Positions 1 through 5,493 of a DNA stretch of 5,540 nt are shown here, one piece after another (the stretch's first letter is position 1; each line of letters opens with the position of its first letter). Origin of the DNA: Bacillota bacterium (lineage in GTDB: Bacteria; Bacillota; Dethiobacteria; SKNC01). Where the stretch lies: contig SKLX01000105.1 in assembly GCA_007121375.1 (NCBI GenBank), positions 1 to 5,540 of the forward strand. The letters are read 5' to 3'. The notes under the pieces are model-generated. The model was not told the origin of the DNA and made no database searches. It saw only the letters and a program-made list of their open reading frames with translations. The translations under genes were made by a program, and so were the position numbers.

Positions 1-818
1 AACAGGCAGAAGATATATATAGTAAAATAGTAAAGGAAAAGCCTGGCAAAAGATTATATATAAATTTAAGGGAACTTGAAAATTATCACGAAGCTCTCCA
101 GTTAAGAGTCATCAGAAAGGGCTTGAAAAGCTTGAGGGGGGACCTGAAAACCATAGAAGCCAAGCACCTGGAAGGAATTTTGAAGCTGGCCCGGGAAAAA
201 GGAGGGCACAGCAGTCTAACTTTGCCCCGGGGAATAAGGGCTGTAAGGAGCTATAATTTTTTAGAAATAAAGTCAGATTTAAAAGAAAAAGAGGTCAAAG
301 AAGGGGAAACTTTATCCTTGAAAGAGGGGGTGCCCCTTAATATTCCGGGCAAAACCTATGTTTTCCAGCTGGGTCTGGTGATTGAAGGAAAAAGGGAAAA
401 GCGAGACAGACTACCCTGGCCTCCCGATCCCAAAAGGGAAGCTTATCTTGATTATGACCAGGTGAATTTACCCCTTTATCTAACCCTTCGCTGGCCCGGA
501 GCCAGGTTTAGCCCTCTGGGAATGGGAGGTAGAAAAAAACTTAAAGATTTTTTCATGGATGAAAAGATTTCTTTAAAGGAACGGAGCCGGGTACCCCTCA
601 TAATAAGTGATGGGGATATCCTGTGGGTGGTTGGAAAAAGGATTGGCCACCCCTATAGAGTCACTGACAATACCCGGGAAGTCCTGGTTTTAAGGGTGTA
701 TCCTTTAGAGAAGGAAGAGGGGAGGAATGGTGAAAATGAGCCAGGAGTATCTGGAAATTTTAATAGACAGGGGAAAGATTCAACAAAAGGTCCAGGAAAT
801 GGCGGGACAGATTTCTGA
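1..818 (+). CDS. tilS: tRNA(Ile)-lysidine synthase, C-terminal part (5' end outside window)
   Basis: This is the 3' part of tilS. The enzyme uses ATP and lysine to convert the wobble cytidine of tRNA-Ile2 to lysidine, so that AUA is read as Ile. The frame (codons from base 3) is open to the left edge, so the TTG at 123 is internal and not a start. The N-terminal ATP-pyrophosphatase domain with its SGGxDS loop must lie upstream. About 271 residues are visible. The first ~90 fit the linker helices (LQLRVIRKGLKSL, then a LTLPRGIRAVRSY stretch). Residues ~164-195 carry the family's C-terminal signature, RWPGARFSPLGMGG followed by KKLKDFFMDEKI, and RVPLI, ILWVVGKRIG and VTDNTREVLVLRVYP follow. The frame continues ~37 residues past the usual domain end as a Gly/Asn/Lys-rich tail, most of it overlapping hpt. 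The tail is probably not functional, or the reading frame is shifted near 700-730. Identity is confident. Confidence 0.93.
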   Translation, partial: QAEDIYSKIVKEKPGKRLYINLRELENYHEALQLRVIRKGLKSLRGDLKTIEAKHLEGILKLAREKGGHSSLTLPRGIRAVRSYNFLEIKSDLKEKEVKEGETLSLKEGVPLNIPGKTYVFQLGLVIEGKREKRDRLPWPPDPKREAYLDYDQVNLPLYLTLRWPGARFSPLGMGGRKKLKDFFMDEKISLKERSRVPLIISDGDILWVVGKRIGHPYRVTDNTREVLVLRVYPLEKEEGRNGENEPGVSGNFNRQGKDSTKGPGNGGTDF

Positions 819-1260
819 AGAATACAGGGGACAGGAAGTTTTTCTAATTGGTGTTTTAAAGGGGGCAGTAGTTTTTTTAGCCGATTTAATGCGATTTTTG
901 ACTGTCCCCGTGGAAATTGACTTTATGGCGGTGTCCAGCTACGGAAAATCTACTGTTACTTCAGGGGTAGTCAGGATTTTAAAGGACTTGGAAACAAGCA
1001 TTGAAAACAGGAATGTGATTATTGTGGAGGATATAGTGGATACCGGCCTTACTTTAAGCTATTTAATGGACAATTTGGAAACAAGGAAACCAGCTTCTTT
1101 AAAGATATGCACCCTTTTGGATAAGGTTGAATGCCGTCAGGTTGAGGTTACTCCCGATTACAGGGGGTTTATTATCCCGGACAAATTTGTGGTAGGTTAT
1201 GGGTTGGATTGTGCTGAAAAGTATCGGAACATAGCGGATGTATGTGTTTTACATCGCTAG
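727..1260 (+). CDS. hpt: Hypoxanthine(-guanine) phosphoribosyltransferase
   Basis: This purine salvage enzyme joins hypoxanthine or guanine to PRPP, giving IMP or GMP plus pyrophosphate in the cytosol. At 177 residues it has the usual family length. Visible motifs are VLKGAVVF (residues 43-50, the LKG pyrophosphate loop), the flexible catalytic loop SSYGKSTVTSG (70-80), the PRPP-binding signature VIIVEDIVDTGLTL (97-110), the purine-contact LLDK (130-133), and FIIPDKFVVGYGLDCAEKYRN near the C-terminus. Most relatives have Tyr where this protein has Cys162 (GLDY versus GLDC). The start is uncertain. ATG 727 has GAGG at 717-720 six bases upstream, while ATG 736 has GGAGG at 721-725 ten bases upstream. 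Starting at 736 gives MSQEYLEILI, which fits family N-termini equally well. The gene overlaps the 3' end of tilS, implying translation from the same mRNA, and ends just before the ftsH promoter. Confidence 0.95.
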   Translation: MVKMSQEYLEILIDRGKIQQKVQEMAGQISEEYRGQEVFLIGVLKGAVVFLADLMRFLTVPVEIDFMAVSSYGKSTVTSGVVRILKDLETSIENRNVIIVEDIVDTGLTLSYLMDNLETRKPASLKICTLLDKVECRQVEVTPDYRGFIIPDKFVVGYGLDCAEKYRNIADVCVLHR

Positions 1261-1268
1261 CCAGTTTC

Positions 1269-1297
1269 TTGTTTTTTAATATAAATTGTGGTAAAAT
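1269..1297 (+). promoter_or_regulatory. Sigma-A promoter for ftsH with extended -10
   Basis: The sequence shows TTGTTT at 1269-1274, a 17-base spacer and TAAAAT at 1292-1297. A TG dinucleotide at 1289-1290 makes an extended -10 (TGgTAAAAT). Only the first three bases of the -35 match TTGACA, so the extended -10 probably carries recognition. The expected transcript start is near 1304, leaving a leader of about 30 bases before the ftsH start. The promoter begins 9 bases after the hpt stop, so ftsH can be expressed separately from tilS-hpt. No hairpin terminator separates hpt from ftsH, so read-through is also possible. In B. subtilis the HprT/TilS proteins have been reported to act at the ftsH promoter; whether that applies here is inference. 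Confidence 0.72.
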
Positions 1298-1322
1298 GAC
1301 ATGGTGAGTATTTGTGGGCTTG

Positions 1323-1330
1323 AGAGGAGG
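1323..1330 (+). promoter_or_regulatory. Ribosome binding site that fixes the ftsH start
   Basis: AGAGGAGG is a near-perfect anti-16S match. It lies 7 bases before TTG 1338 and 4 bases before TTG 1335. It lies inside the coding region that would be used from the upstream GTG at 1314, which argues against that GTG being the start. A run of six T separates the site from the start codon. Confidence 0.85.
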
Positions 1331-1337
1331 TTTTTTG

Positions 1338-3299
1338 TTGAAGAAGTTTTTTCGACAGGCTACTTTTTATATTTTAATCTTGATGATTGTTATTGCCCTA
1401 TTTCAAACCCTTAATATAACTGAGGAAGAGCCCGAAACAATGAAATATGGTGAGTTTATTGAGCTGATAGAAGGCGGCCAGGTTGCCTGGGTAGAAACTG
1501 AAGGAAATGAAATTTCAGGGGAACTGACTGATGGTACCTCTTTTCAACTTTTTAGACCGGAAGATGATGATTTAACCGCCAGGCTTTTAGAGCATAATGT
1601 TCCCTACGAACCCAAGCCTGAGCCTGAACCGGCTTTATGGACTACCCTTCTAACTTATCTATTACCCTTTTTAATATTGATAGGTATATTTTTCTTTTTT
1701 ATGCAGCAGACTCAGGGAGGCGGAAGCAAAGTAATGAATTTCGGTAAAAGTAAAGCCCGTCTCTATGAAGGAGAAAAAAAGAGGGTTACTTTTGGTGCTG
1801 TAGCCGGGGCAGATGAGGAAAAAGAGGAACTGATTGAAATTGTAGATTTTCTAAAGGAACCTAAAAAGTTTATTGAATTAGGAGCACGGATTCCCAAGGG
1901 TGTCTTGCTGGTGGGATCGCCTGGGACGGGAAAAACCCTTCTTGGCCGGGCGGTTGCTGGAGAAGCAGGAGTACCTTTCTTTTCAATTAGCGGTTCAGAT
2001 TTTGTTGAAATGTTTGTAGGAGTGGGTGCTTCCCGGGTCCGGGATCTTTTTGAGAATGCCAAGAAGAATTCTCCCTGTATAATTTTTATAGACGAAATTG
2101 ATGCCGTGGGGCGTCAGAGGGGAGCCGGCCTGGGAGGAGGTCATGATGAAAGGGAGCAAACTTTAAACCAGCTTCTGGTAGAGATGGATGGTTTTGATGT
2201 TAATGAGGGTGTAATTGTTATGGCAGCTACCAACCGTCCTGATATTCTTGACCCTGCCTTGCTGCGGCCTGGAAGGTTTGACCGGCAGGTTGTGGTAAAT
2301 ATTCCCGATGTAAAGGGAAGGGAAGAGATATTGGGAGTTCATGCCCGGGGTAAGCCCCTTGAGGATGATGTAAATATGAAAGTTATTGCCCGTCGCACCC
2401 CAGGTTTTACCGGGGCCGATTTGGAAAATGTTATCAATGAAGCGGCTTTACTGGCGGGAAGAAAAAACAAGCATTTAGTTGGCATGGAAGAGTTGGAGCA
2501 TGCTATTGACAGGGTAGTAGCAGGTACCGAGAAAAAGAGCAGGGTTATTAGCGATTTTGAGAAGAAGATTGTAGCTTATCATGAAGCAGGCCATGCCTTA
2601 GTAGGATATTTACTGCCCCACACGGATCCCATTCATAAAGTATCAATTATTCCCCGGGGTAAAGCAGGGGGATATACCATGATGCTTCCCGAAGAAGACC
2701 GTTATTACATGACCAAAACGGAGCTTTTGGAGAGAATTACTACCCTCCTGGCAGGAAGGGTTTCAGAAAAAATTATTTTAAAAGAAATTAGCACGGGAGC
2801 CCAAAATGACCTGGAAAGAACCACCAATATAGTACGCCAGATGATTATGGAATACGGTATGAGCGAGGAGCTGGGCCCCATAACCCTGGGTAGAAAACAG
2901 GGGCAGGTTTTCCTGGGAAGGGACCTGGCCAGGGACAGGGATTTCAGTGAAGAAATAGCTTCCTCTATAGACAGGGAAGTAAGGAACATTATTGATAAAT
3001 GCTACCAGGAGGCAGAACAGCTGATAAGGGACAACATGGATAAAATGGAAGATTTGGCCCAGGCCTTGCTGGAAAAAGAAACCCTGGAAGCTGATGAAGT
3101 GGCAGCTATTATCGAAGGAAAAGAAGAAGAAGAGATTAAAAAGGAAAAAGAAGAAGCTTCGGAAGAAATTTCTGGTGAACAGGTCATGGGTATGGAAAAG
3201 GACCAGGAGAAAAATTCCAGCCCGAATACTTCAGACTTAAAAGGAAATCTGCAAACAGAAATAAGAATGCTTCCCTATCCCCGGAAAAAGGAAGAATAA
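1338..3299 (+). CDS. ftsH: ATP-dependent zinc metalloprotease FtsH
   Basis: FtsH is a membrane-anchored AAA+ protease that forms hexamers and degrades misfolded membrane proteins and regulatory substrates. TTG 1338 is chosen because AGGAGG ends 7 bases upstream and the protein then begins MKKFFRQATFYI, typical of the family; 653 residues result, close to the usual 600-660. Domain order: membrane segment 1 (~10-25), extracytoplasmic domain (~26-100), membrane segment 2 (~101-122), AAA+ module with Walker A GSPGTGKT (193-200), pore loop MFVGVGA (~225-231), Walker B IIFIDEID (248-255), and second region of homology with arginine fingers R310 and R313. The peptidase domain has HEAGH (415-419) and the third zinc ligand D491 in TGAQND. 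All catalytic residues are present. Walker A has Ser where GPPGTGKT is usual. The last ~55 residues are a Glu/Lys-rich, probably disordered tail. The gene follows hpt and is closed by a terminator. Confidence 0.97.
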   Translation: MKKFFRQATFYILILMIVIALFQTLNITEEEPETMKYGEFIELIEGGQVAWVETEGNEISGELTDGTSFQLFRPEDDDLTARLLEHNVPYEPKPEPEPALWTTLLTYLLPFLILIGIFFFFMQQTQGGGSKVMNFGKSKARLYEGEKKRVTFGAVAGADEEKEELIEIVDFLKEPKKFIELGARIPKGVLLVGSPGTGKTLLGRAVAGEAGVPFFSISGSDFVEMFVGVGASRVRDLFENAKKNSPCIIFIDEIDAVGRQRGAGLGGGHDEREQTLNQLLVEMDGFDVNEGVIVMAATNRPDILDPALLRPGRFDRQVVVNIPDVKGREEILGVHARGKPLEDDVNMKVIARRTPGFTGADLENVINEAALLAGRKNKHLVGMEELEHAIDRVVAGTEKKSRVISDFEKKIVAYHEAGHALVGYLLPHTDPIHKVSIIPRGKAGGYTMMLPEEDRYYMTKTELLERITTLLAGRVSEKIILKEISTGAQNDLERTTNIVRQMIMEYGMSEELGPITLGRKQGQVFLGRDLARDRDFSEEIASSIDREVRNIIDKCYQEAEQLIRDNMDKMEDLAQALLEKETLEADEVAAIIEGKEEEEIKKEKEEASEEISGEQVMGMEKDQEKNSSPNTSDLKGNLQTEIRMLPYPRKKEE

Positions 3300-3331
3300 A
3301 AAAAGAAGGTTTTATTACCTTCTTTTTTTTT
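3298..3331 (+). terminator. Rho-independent terminator of ftsH
   Basis: AAAAGAAGGT (3301-3310) pairs perfectly with ACCTTCTTTT (3317-3326) around a 6-base loop. The stem is extended by A-T pairs starting inside the ftsH stop codon and is followed by a T run. A second T run continues to about 3342. The A-tract on the left side means the hairpin could also stop transcription arriving on the minus strand. It ends the tilS-hpt-ftsH unit and isolates fhs. Confidence 0.93.
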
Positions 3332-3386
3332 ATTCTTTTTTTAATAGTTTGAAATTAAAAAAAATTTTACAATTTAATTGGGCCGA

Positions 3387-3413
3387 GAAGGATTTGCCTC
3401 ATAATTGTAGAAT
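3387..3413 (+). promoter_or_regulatory. Sigma-H (Spo0H)-type promoter candidate upstream of fhs
   Basis: GAAGGATTT at 3387-3395 matches every position of the B. subtilis sigma-H -35 consensus RWAGGAWWT. After 11 bases comes GTAGAAT at 3407-3413, matching the -10 consensus RnnGAAT. The spacing is within the known 11-12 base range. Transcription would start near 3420, about 175 bases before fhs. Matches and spacing are read directly; use by sigma-H is inferred from the consensus. Confidence 0.6.
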
Positions 3414-3430
3414 AATATAATTGGCAAATC
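3391..3430. repeat. 8-bp inverted repeat bracketing the fhs promoters
   Basis: GATTTGCC (3391-3398) and GGCAAATC (3423-3430) are exact reverse complements separated by 24 bases. The left arm lies in the -35 elements and the right arm at the predicted transcript start. The left arm is upstream of transcription, so the pair cannot fold as a hairpin in the fhs mRNA. If functional, it is a DNA-level operator with half-sites 32 bases centre to centre, about three helical turns. Chance occurrence is possible in A/T-rich DNA. Confidence 0.5.
3394..3421 (+). promoter_or_regulatory. Sigma-A promoter candidate for fhs, interleaved with the sigma-H site
   Basis: TTGCCT at 3394-3399 (4 of 6 to TTGACA), a 16-base spacer, and a perfect TATAAT at 3416-3421 give a good housekeeping promoter. 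It shares bases with the sigma-H-type -35 and spacer, so the two polymerase forms could not bind at once. The expected start is near 3428, giving a leader of about 168 bases. Confidence 0.6.
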
Positions 3431-3470
3431 TTAAAGAGAGTCAATCATATATAATACAATTATATAAAAG

Positions 3471-3485
3471 TGTACAAAAAGTACA
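3471..3485. repeat. Small inverted repeat TGTAC-N5-GTACA in the fhs leader
   Basis: TGTAC and GTACA are exact complements around AAAAA. In RNA this is only a 5-bp hairpin. As DNA it resembles a short symmetrical operator about 50 bases downstream of the predicted start. The function is unknown and the element is too short to exclude chance. Confidence 0.35.
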
Positions 3486-3546
3486 GCTAAAATTTTATCA
3501 TAAGAAGGAGGGGATACAGGAATAATTCAGGCAGGTTTTGTTTAGC

Positions 3547-3570
3547 AGATAGTTACAACTTGAACTATCT
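3547..3570 (+). promoter_or_regulatory. Leader stem-loop just upstream of the fhs ribosome site
   Basis: AGATAGTT (3547-3554) pairs perfectly with AACTATCT (3563-3570) around an 8-base loop. It lies 12 bases before the Shine-Dalgarno sequence. It does not itself hide the site, and the A6 run after it is not a terminator U-tract. It could affect mRNA stability or translation initiation. Confidence 0.45.
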
Positions 3571-3581
3571 TAAAAAATTTT

Positions 3582-3589
3582 AAGGAGGT
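3582..3589 (+). promoter_or_regulatory. Strong ribosome binding site of fhs
   Basis: AAGGAGGT is a full-strength anti-16S match placed 6 bases before ATG 3596, which makes the fhs start secure. Confidence 0.9.
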
Positions 3590-3595
3590 CATTAA

Positions 3596-5359
3596 ATGCC
3601 TTTAGATCCAACCAAACATGCGGACTGGGAAATAGCGGAAGCCGCAGAGAAAACGATGAAAACGGTCTATCAACTCGGTGATGAGTTGGGACTGGAGAAG
3701 GAAGAGCTACTTCCTTACGGTCACTATGTGGCCAAGGTAGACTATAAGAAAGTACTAGATCGGTTAAAGGATAAGCCTGATGGTAAGTATATTGATGTTA
3801 CAGCCATTACCCCCACTCCCCTGGGAGAAGGTAAATCTACTTCCCTGGTAGGACTGGTGCAGGGATTAGGTAAGCGGGGCAAAAACGTTATTGGTGCCAT
3901 TCGGCAGCCCTCTGGTGGACCTACCATGAACGTTAAAGGTTCTGCTGCTGGTGGTGGATTAGCCCAGTGTATTCCTCTTACCGAATTCTCCCTGGGTCTT
4001 ACCGGTGACATTAACGCCGTGATGAACTCTCACAACCTGGCCATGGTTGCTTGCACCTCCCGCATACAGCATGAGTTTAACTACAGTGATGCTTTCCTGG
4101 AGAAGCAAGGCCTCAAGAGGTTGAATATTGACCCCAGGAACGTGGAAATGAAGTGGATTATGGACTTTTGTGCCCAGGCACTTCGTAACATAATTATAGG
4201 TCTTGGTGGAAAGATGGACGGTTTCATGATGCACTCCGGATTTGCCATTGCTGTTTCTTCCGAGATCATGGCTATTCTTTCCGTAGCCAATGACCTGAAG
4301 GATATGAGGGAGCGCATGGCTAAGATTGTGGTAGCCTATGATAAGAAGGGTAATCCTGTAACCACAGGAGATCTGGATGTTGATGGTGCCATGACTGCCT
4401 GGATGGTGGAAGCCCTTAACCCCAACCTGATGCAGACCCTGGAAGGACAGCCCGTTTTCGTCCACGCCGGCCCCTTTGCTAACATTGCTATAGGGCAGAA
4501 CTCAGTTGTTGCTGACCGGGTAGCCCTGAAGCTTGGTGACTACATATGCACCGAGTCCGGATTTGCTGCTGACATCGGCTTTGAAAAGTTCTGGAACTTG
4601 AAGTGCCGCATGTCCGGCCTTACTCCTCACTGTGCAGTGCTGGTAGCAACCATCAGGGCCCTCAAGTGCCACGGTGGAGCTCCCATTCCCAGACCCGGAC
4701 TGCCCTTAGACCCTGTTTACAAGGAAGAAAATGTAGAGCTGGTAGAAAAGGGAAGTGAAAACCTGACCCACCTGATTAACGTGATCAAGAAGTCCGGTAT
4801 GAACCCTGTTGTATGTATCAACGCTTTCTACACCGATACAGATAAGGAAATCGACGCTGTTCGTAAGATAGCAAACGAAGCTGGAGCCAGGGTAGCCCTT
4901 TCCAGGCACTGGGAGCATGGCGGAGATGGAGCTGTTGAATTAGCCGACGCAGTAGTTGAAGCCTGTGAAGAGGAAGTAGATTTCAAGTTCCTGTATGAGC
5001 TGGATGAGCCTTTGAAGGATCGTATCCACAAGATTGCTACGGAAGTTTACGGCGCTGACGGCGTTGAATATACTCCCGATGCAATGGAGAAGTTGGAAAG
5101 AATGGAAAAAGACCCCGACATTAAAGAACTGGGAACCTGCATGGTTAAAACTCACCTGAGCCTTTCCGATAACCCCGCCCTTAAGGGTTTACCTAAGGGA
5201 TGGAAGCTCGCCGTTCGTGATATCCTCACTTACAAGGGTGCAGGATTTGTGGTACCCGTTGCCGGTGGTATCAGCCTTATGCCCGGAACTGGTTCCAACC
5301 CTGCCTACCGCCGCGTAGATGTGGACACAGAAACGGGTAAGGTAGAAGGTGTATTCTAA
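3596..5359 (+). CDS. fhs: Formate-tetrahydrofolate ligase (long subtype)
   Basis: This cytosolic enzyme uses ATP to join formate to tetrahydrofolate, giving 10-formyl-THF. It is the entry step of the methyl branch of the Wood-Ljungdahl pathway and can run in reverse in acetate or amino-acid oxidisers. The length is 587 residues, against about 555-560 in common clostridial forms. Visible features: ATP loop TPLGEGKS (74-81), RQPSGGPTMNVKGSAAGGG (103-121, first family signature region), LTGDINAVMNSHNL (135-148), AGPFANIAIGQNS (291-303), ESGFAADIGFEKF (320-332) and VATIRALKCHGG (350-361, second signature). The long subtype shows in IAIGQ where many clostridial enzymes have IAHGC, and in an N-terminal extension (MPLDPTKHADWEIAEAAEKTMK region). 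From memory this resembles Syntrophobacter/sulfate-reducer enzymes. The gene stands alone between two terminators with its own promoters, and its codons look more C-ending than those of ftsH, which fits high expression or transfer. Confidence 0.97.
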   Translation: MPLDPTKHADWEIAEAAEKTMKTVYQLGDELGLEKEELLPYGHYVAKVDYKKVLDRLKDKPDGKYIDVTAITPTPLGEGKSTSLVGLVQGLGKRGKNVIGAIRQPSGGPTMNVKGSAAGGGLAQCIPLTEFSLGLTGDINAVMNSHNLAMVACTSRIQHEFNYSDAFLEKQGLKRLNIDPRNVEMKWIMDFCAQALRNIIIGLGGKMDGFMMHSGFAIAVSSEIMAILSVANDLKDMRERMAKIVVAYDKKGNPVTTGDLDVDGAMTAWMVEALNPNLMQTLEGQPVFVHAGPFANIAIGQNSVVADRVALKLGDYICTESGFAADIGFEKFWNLKCRMSGLTPHCAVLVATIRALKCHGGAPIPRPGLPLDPVYKEENVELVEKGSENLTHLINVIKKSGMNPVVCINAFYTDTDKEIDAVRKIANEAGARVALSRHWEHGGDGAVELADAVVEACEEEVDFKFLYELDEPLKDRIHKIATEVYGADGVEYTPDAMEKLERMEKDPDIKELGTCMVKTHLSLSDNPALKGLPKGWKLAVRDILTYKGAGFVVPVAGGISLMPGTGSNPAYRRVDVDTETGKVEGVF

Positions 5360-5369
5360 AATATCTTAC

Positions 5370-5418
5370 AAGTAAATATCAGCAGGGGCAGCTTTAGCTG
5401 CTTAATGCTGTAATACTT
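5370..5418 (+). ncRNA. Tiered stem-loop in the fhs 3' untranslated region
   Basis: Three nested exact pairings are visible: AAGTA (5370-5374) with TACTT (5414-5418), CAGCA (5380-5384) with TGCTG (5406-5410), and GCAGC (5388-5392) with GCTGC (5397-5401) around a TTTA loop. Internal loops separate them, and G-U pairs at 5386-5387/5402-5403 may bridge the inner two. There is no T run after it, so it is not a terminator on its own. It abuts the terminator hairpin. Likely roles are mRNA 3' end protection or a processed 3' RNA; this is inference, and a separate RNA gene is not shown. Confidence 0.45.
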
Positions 5419-5454
5419 AAACCCCTCTTTTTCTAAAGAAAAAGAGGGGTTTTT
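5419..5454 (+). terminator. Rho-independent terminator of fhs
   Basis: AAACCCCTCTTTTTC (5419-5433) pairs perfectly over 15 bp with its complement at 5438-5452 around a TAAA loop, and a T run ends at 5454. The stem is long and G/C-rich at its base, so termination should be efficient. It starts about 60 bases after the fhs stop. Confidence 0.95.
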
Positions 5455-5493
5455 AAATACTATAAAGAAAGGTTTTTTAAATATAGAGGCTAT

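Larger units (their letters stand above)
3332..3595. other. A/T-rich spacer between ftsH and fhs: promoter region plus ~170-base leader
   Basis: I see no coding potential in this 264-base spacer. From left to right it holds T- and A-rich tracts (3332-3380) and the overlapping promoters (3387-3421) inside an inverted repeat. A further TATAAT at 3450-3455 has no good -35. A small TGTAC/GTACA hairpin follows (3471-3485), then an orphan AAGGAGG at 3505-3511 with no ATG, GTG or TTG at useful spacing, an 8-bp hairpin (3547-3570) and the fhs ribosome site. I looked for a tetrahydrofolate riboswitch, T-box and other familiar leader motifs and recognised none. Confidence 0.6.

Noticed and set aside
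123..818. TTG 123 as the start of a separate 231-residue gene
   Set aside because: The same frame is open to the window edge and the upstream codons (RELENYHEALQLRVIRKG) read as TilS, so TTG 123 is an internal Leu codon.
1314..1337. GTG 1314 as ftsH start (adds MGLRGGFL)
   Set aside because: It has no ribosome site at good spacing, sits only about 10 bases after the predicted transcript start, and places the strong AGGAGG (1325-1330) inside the gene. TTG 1338 fits both the spacing and the family N-terminus.
1772..1780. A7 run in ftsH as a programmed slippage site
   Set aside because: The frame downstream remains the full AAA+ and protease domains, with no useful alternative product; such A runs (Lys codons) are common in A/T-rich genes.
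3450..3455. TATAAT as a second sigma-A promoter for fhs
   Set aside because: No acceptable -35 lies 16-18 bases upstream (AATCTT at the 17-base position) and there is no TG extension. TTGGCA at 3421 is 23 bases away, too far.
3505..3545. Leader peptide after the AAGGAGG at 3505-3511
   Set aside because: No ATG or GTG follows at useful spacing. A frame from ATT 3525 would give only six residues and TTG 3538 only four, so there is no support for translation.
3422..3595. Tetrahydrofolate riboswitch upstream of fhs
   Set aside because: The conserved paired blocks and joining motifs I associate with that riboswitch are not visible; only short simple hairpins are present.
3959..4465. 168-residue open frame on the minus strand inside fhs
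   Set aside because: It lies wholly opposite a highly conserved stretch of fhs, has no recognisable domain, and is a shadow of the real reading frame. The other minus-strand frames in ftsH and fhs are rejected for the same reason.
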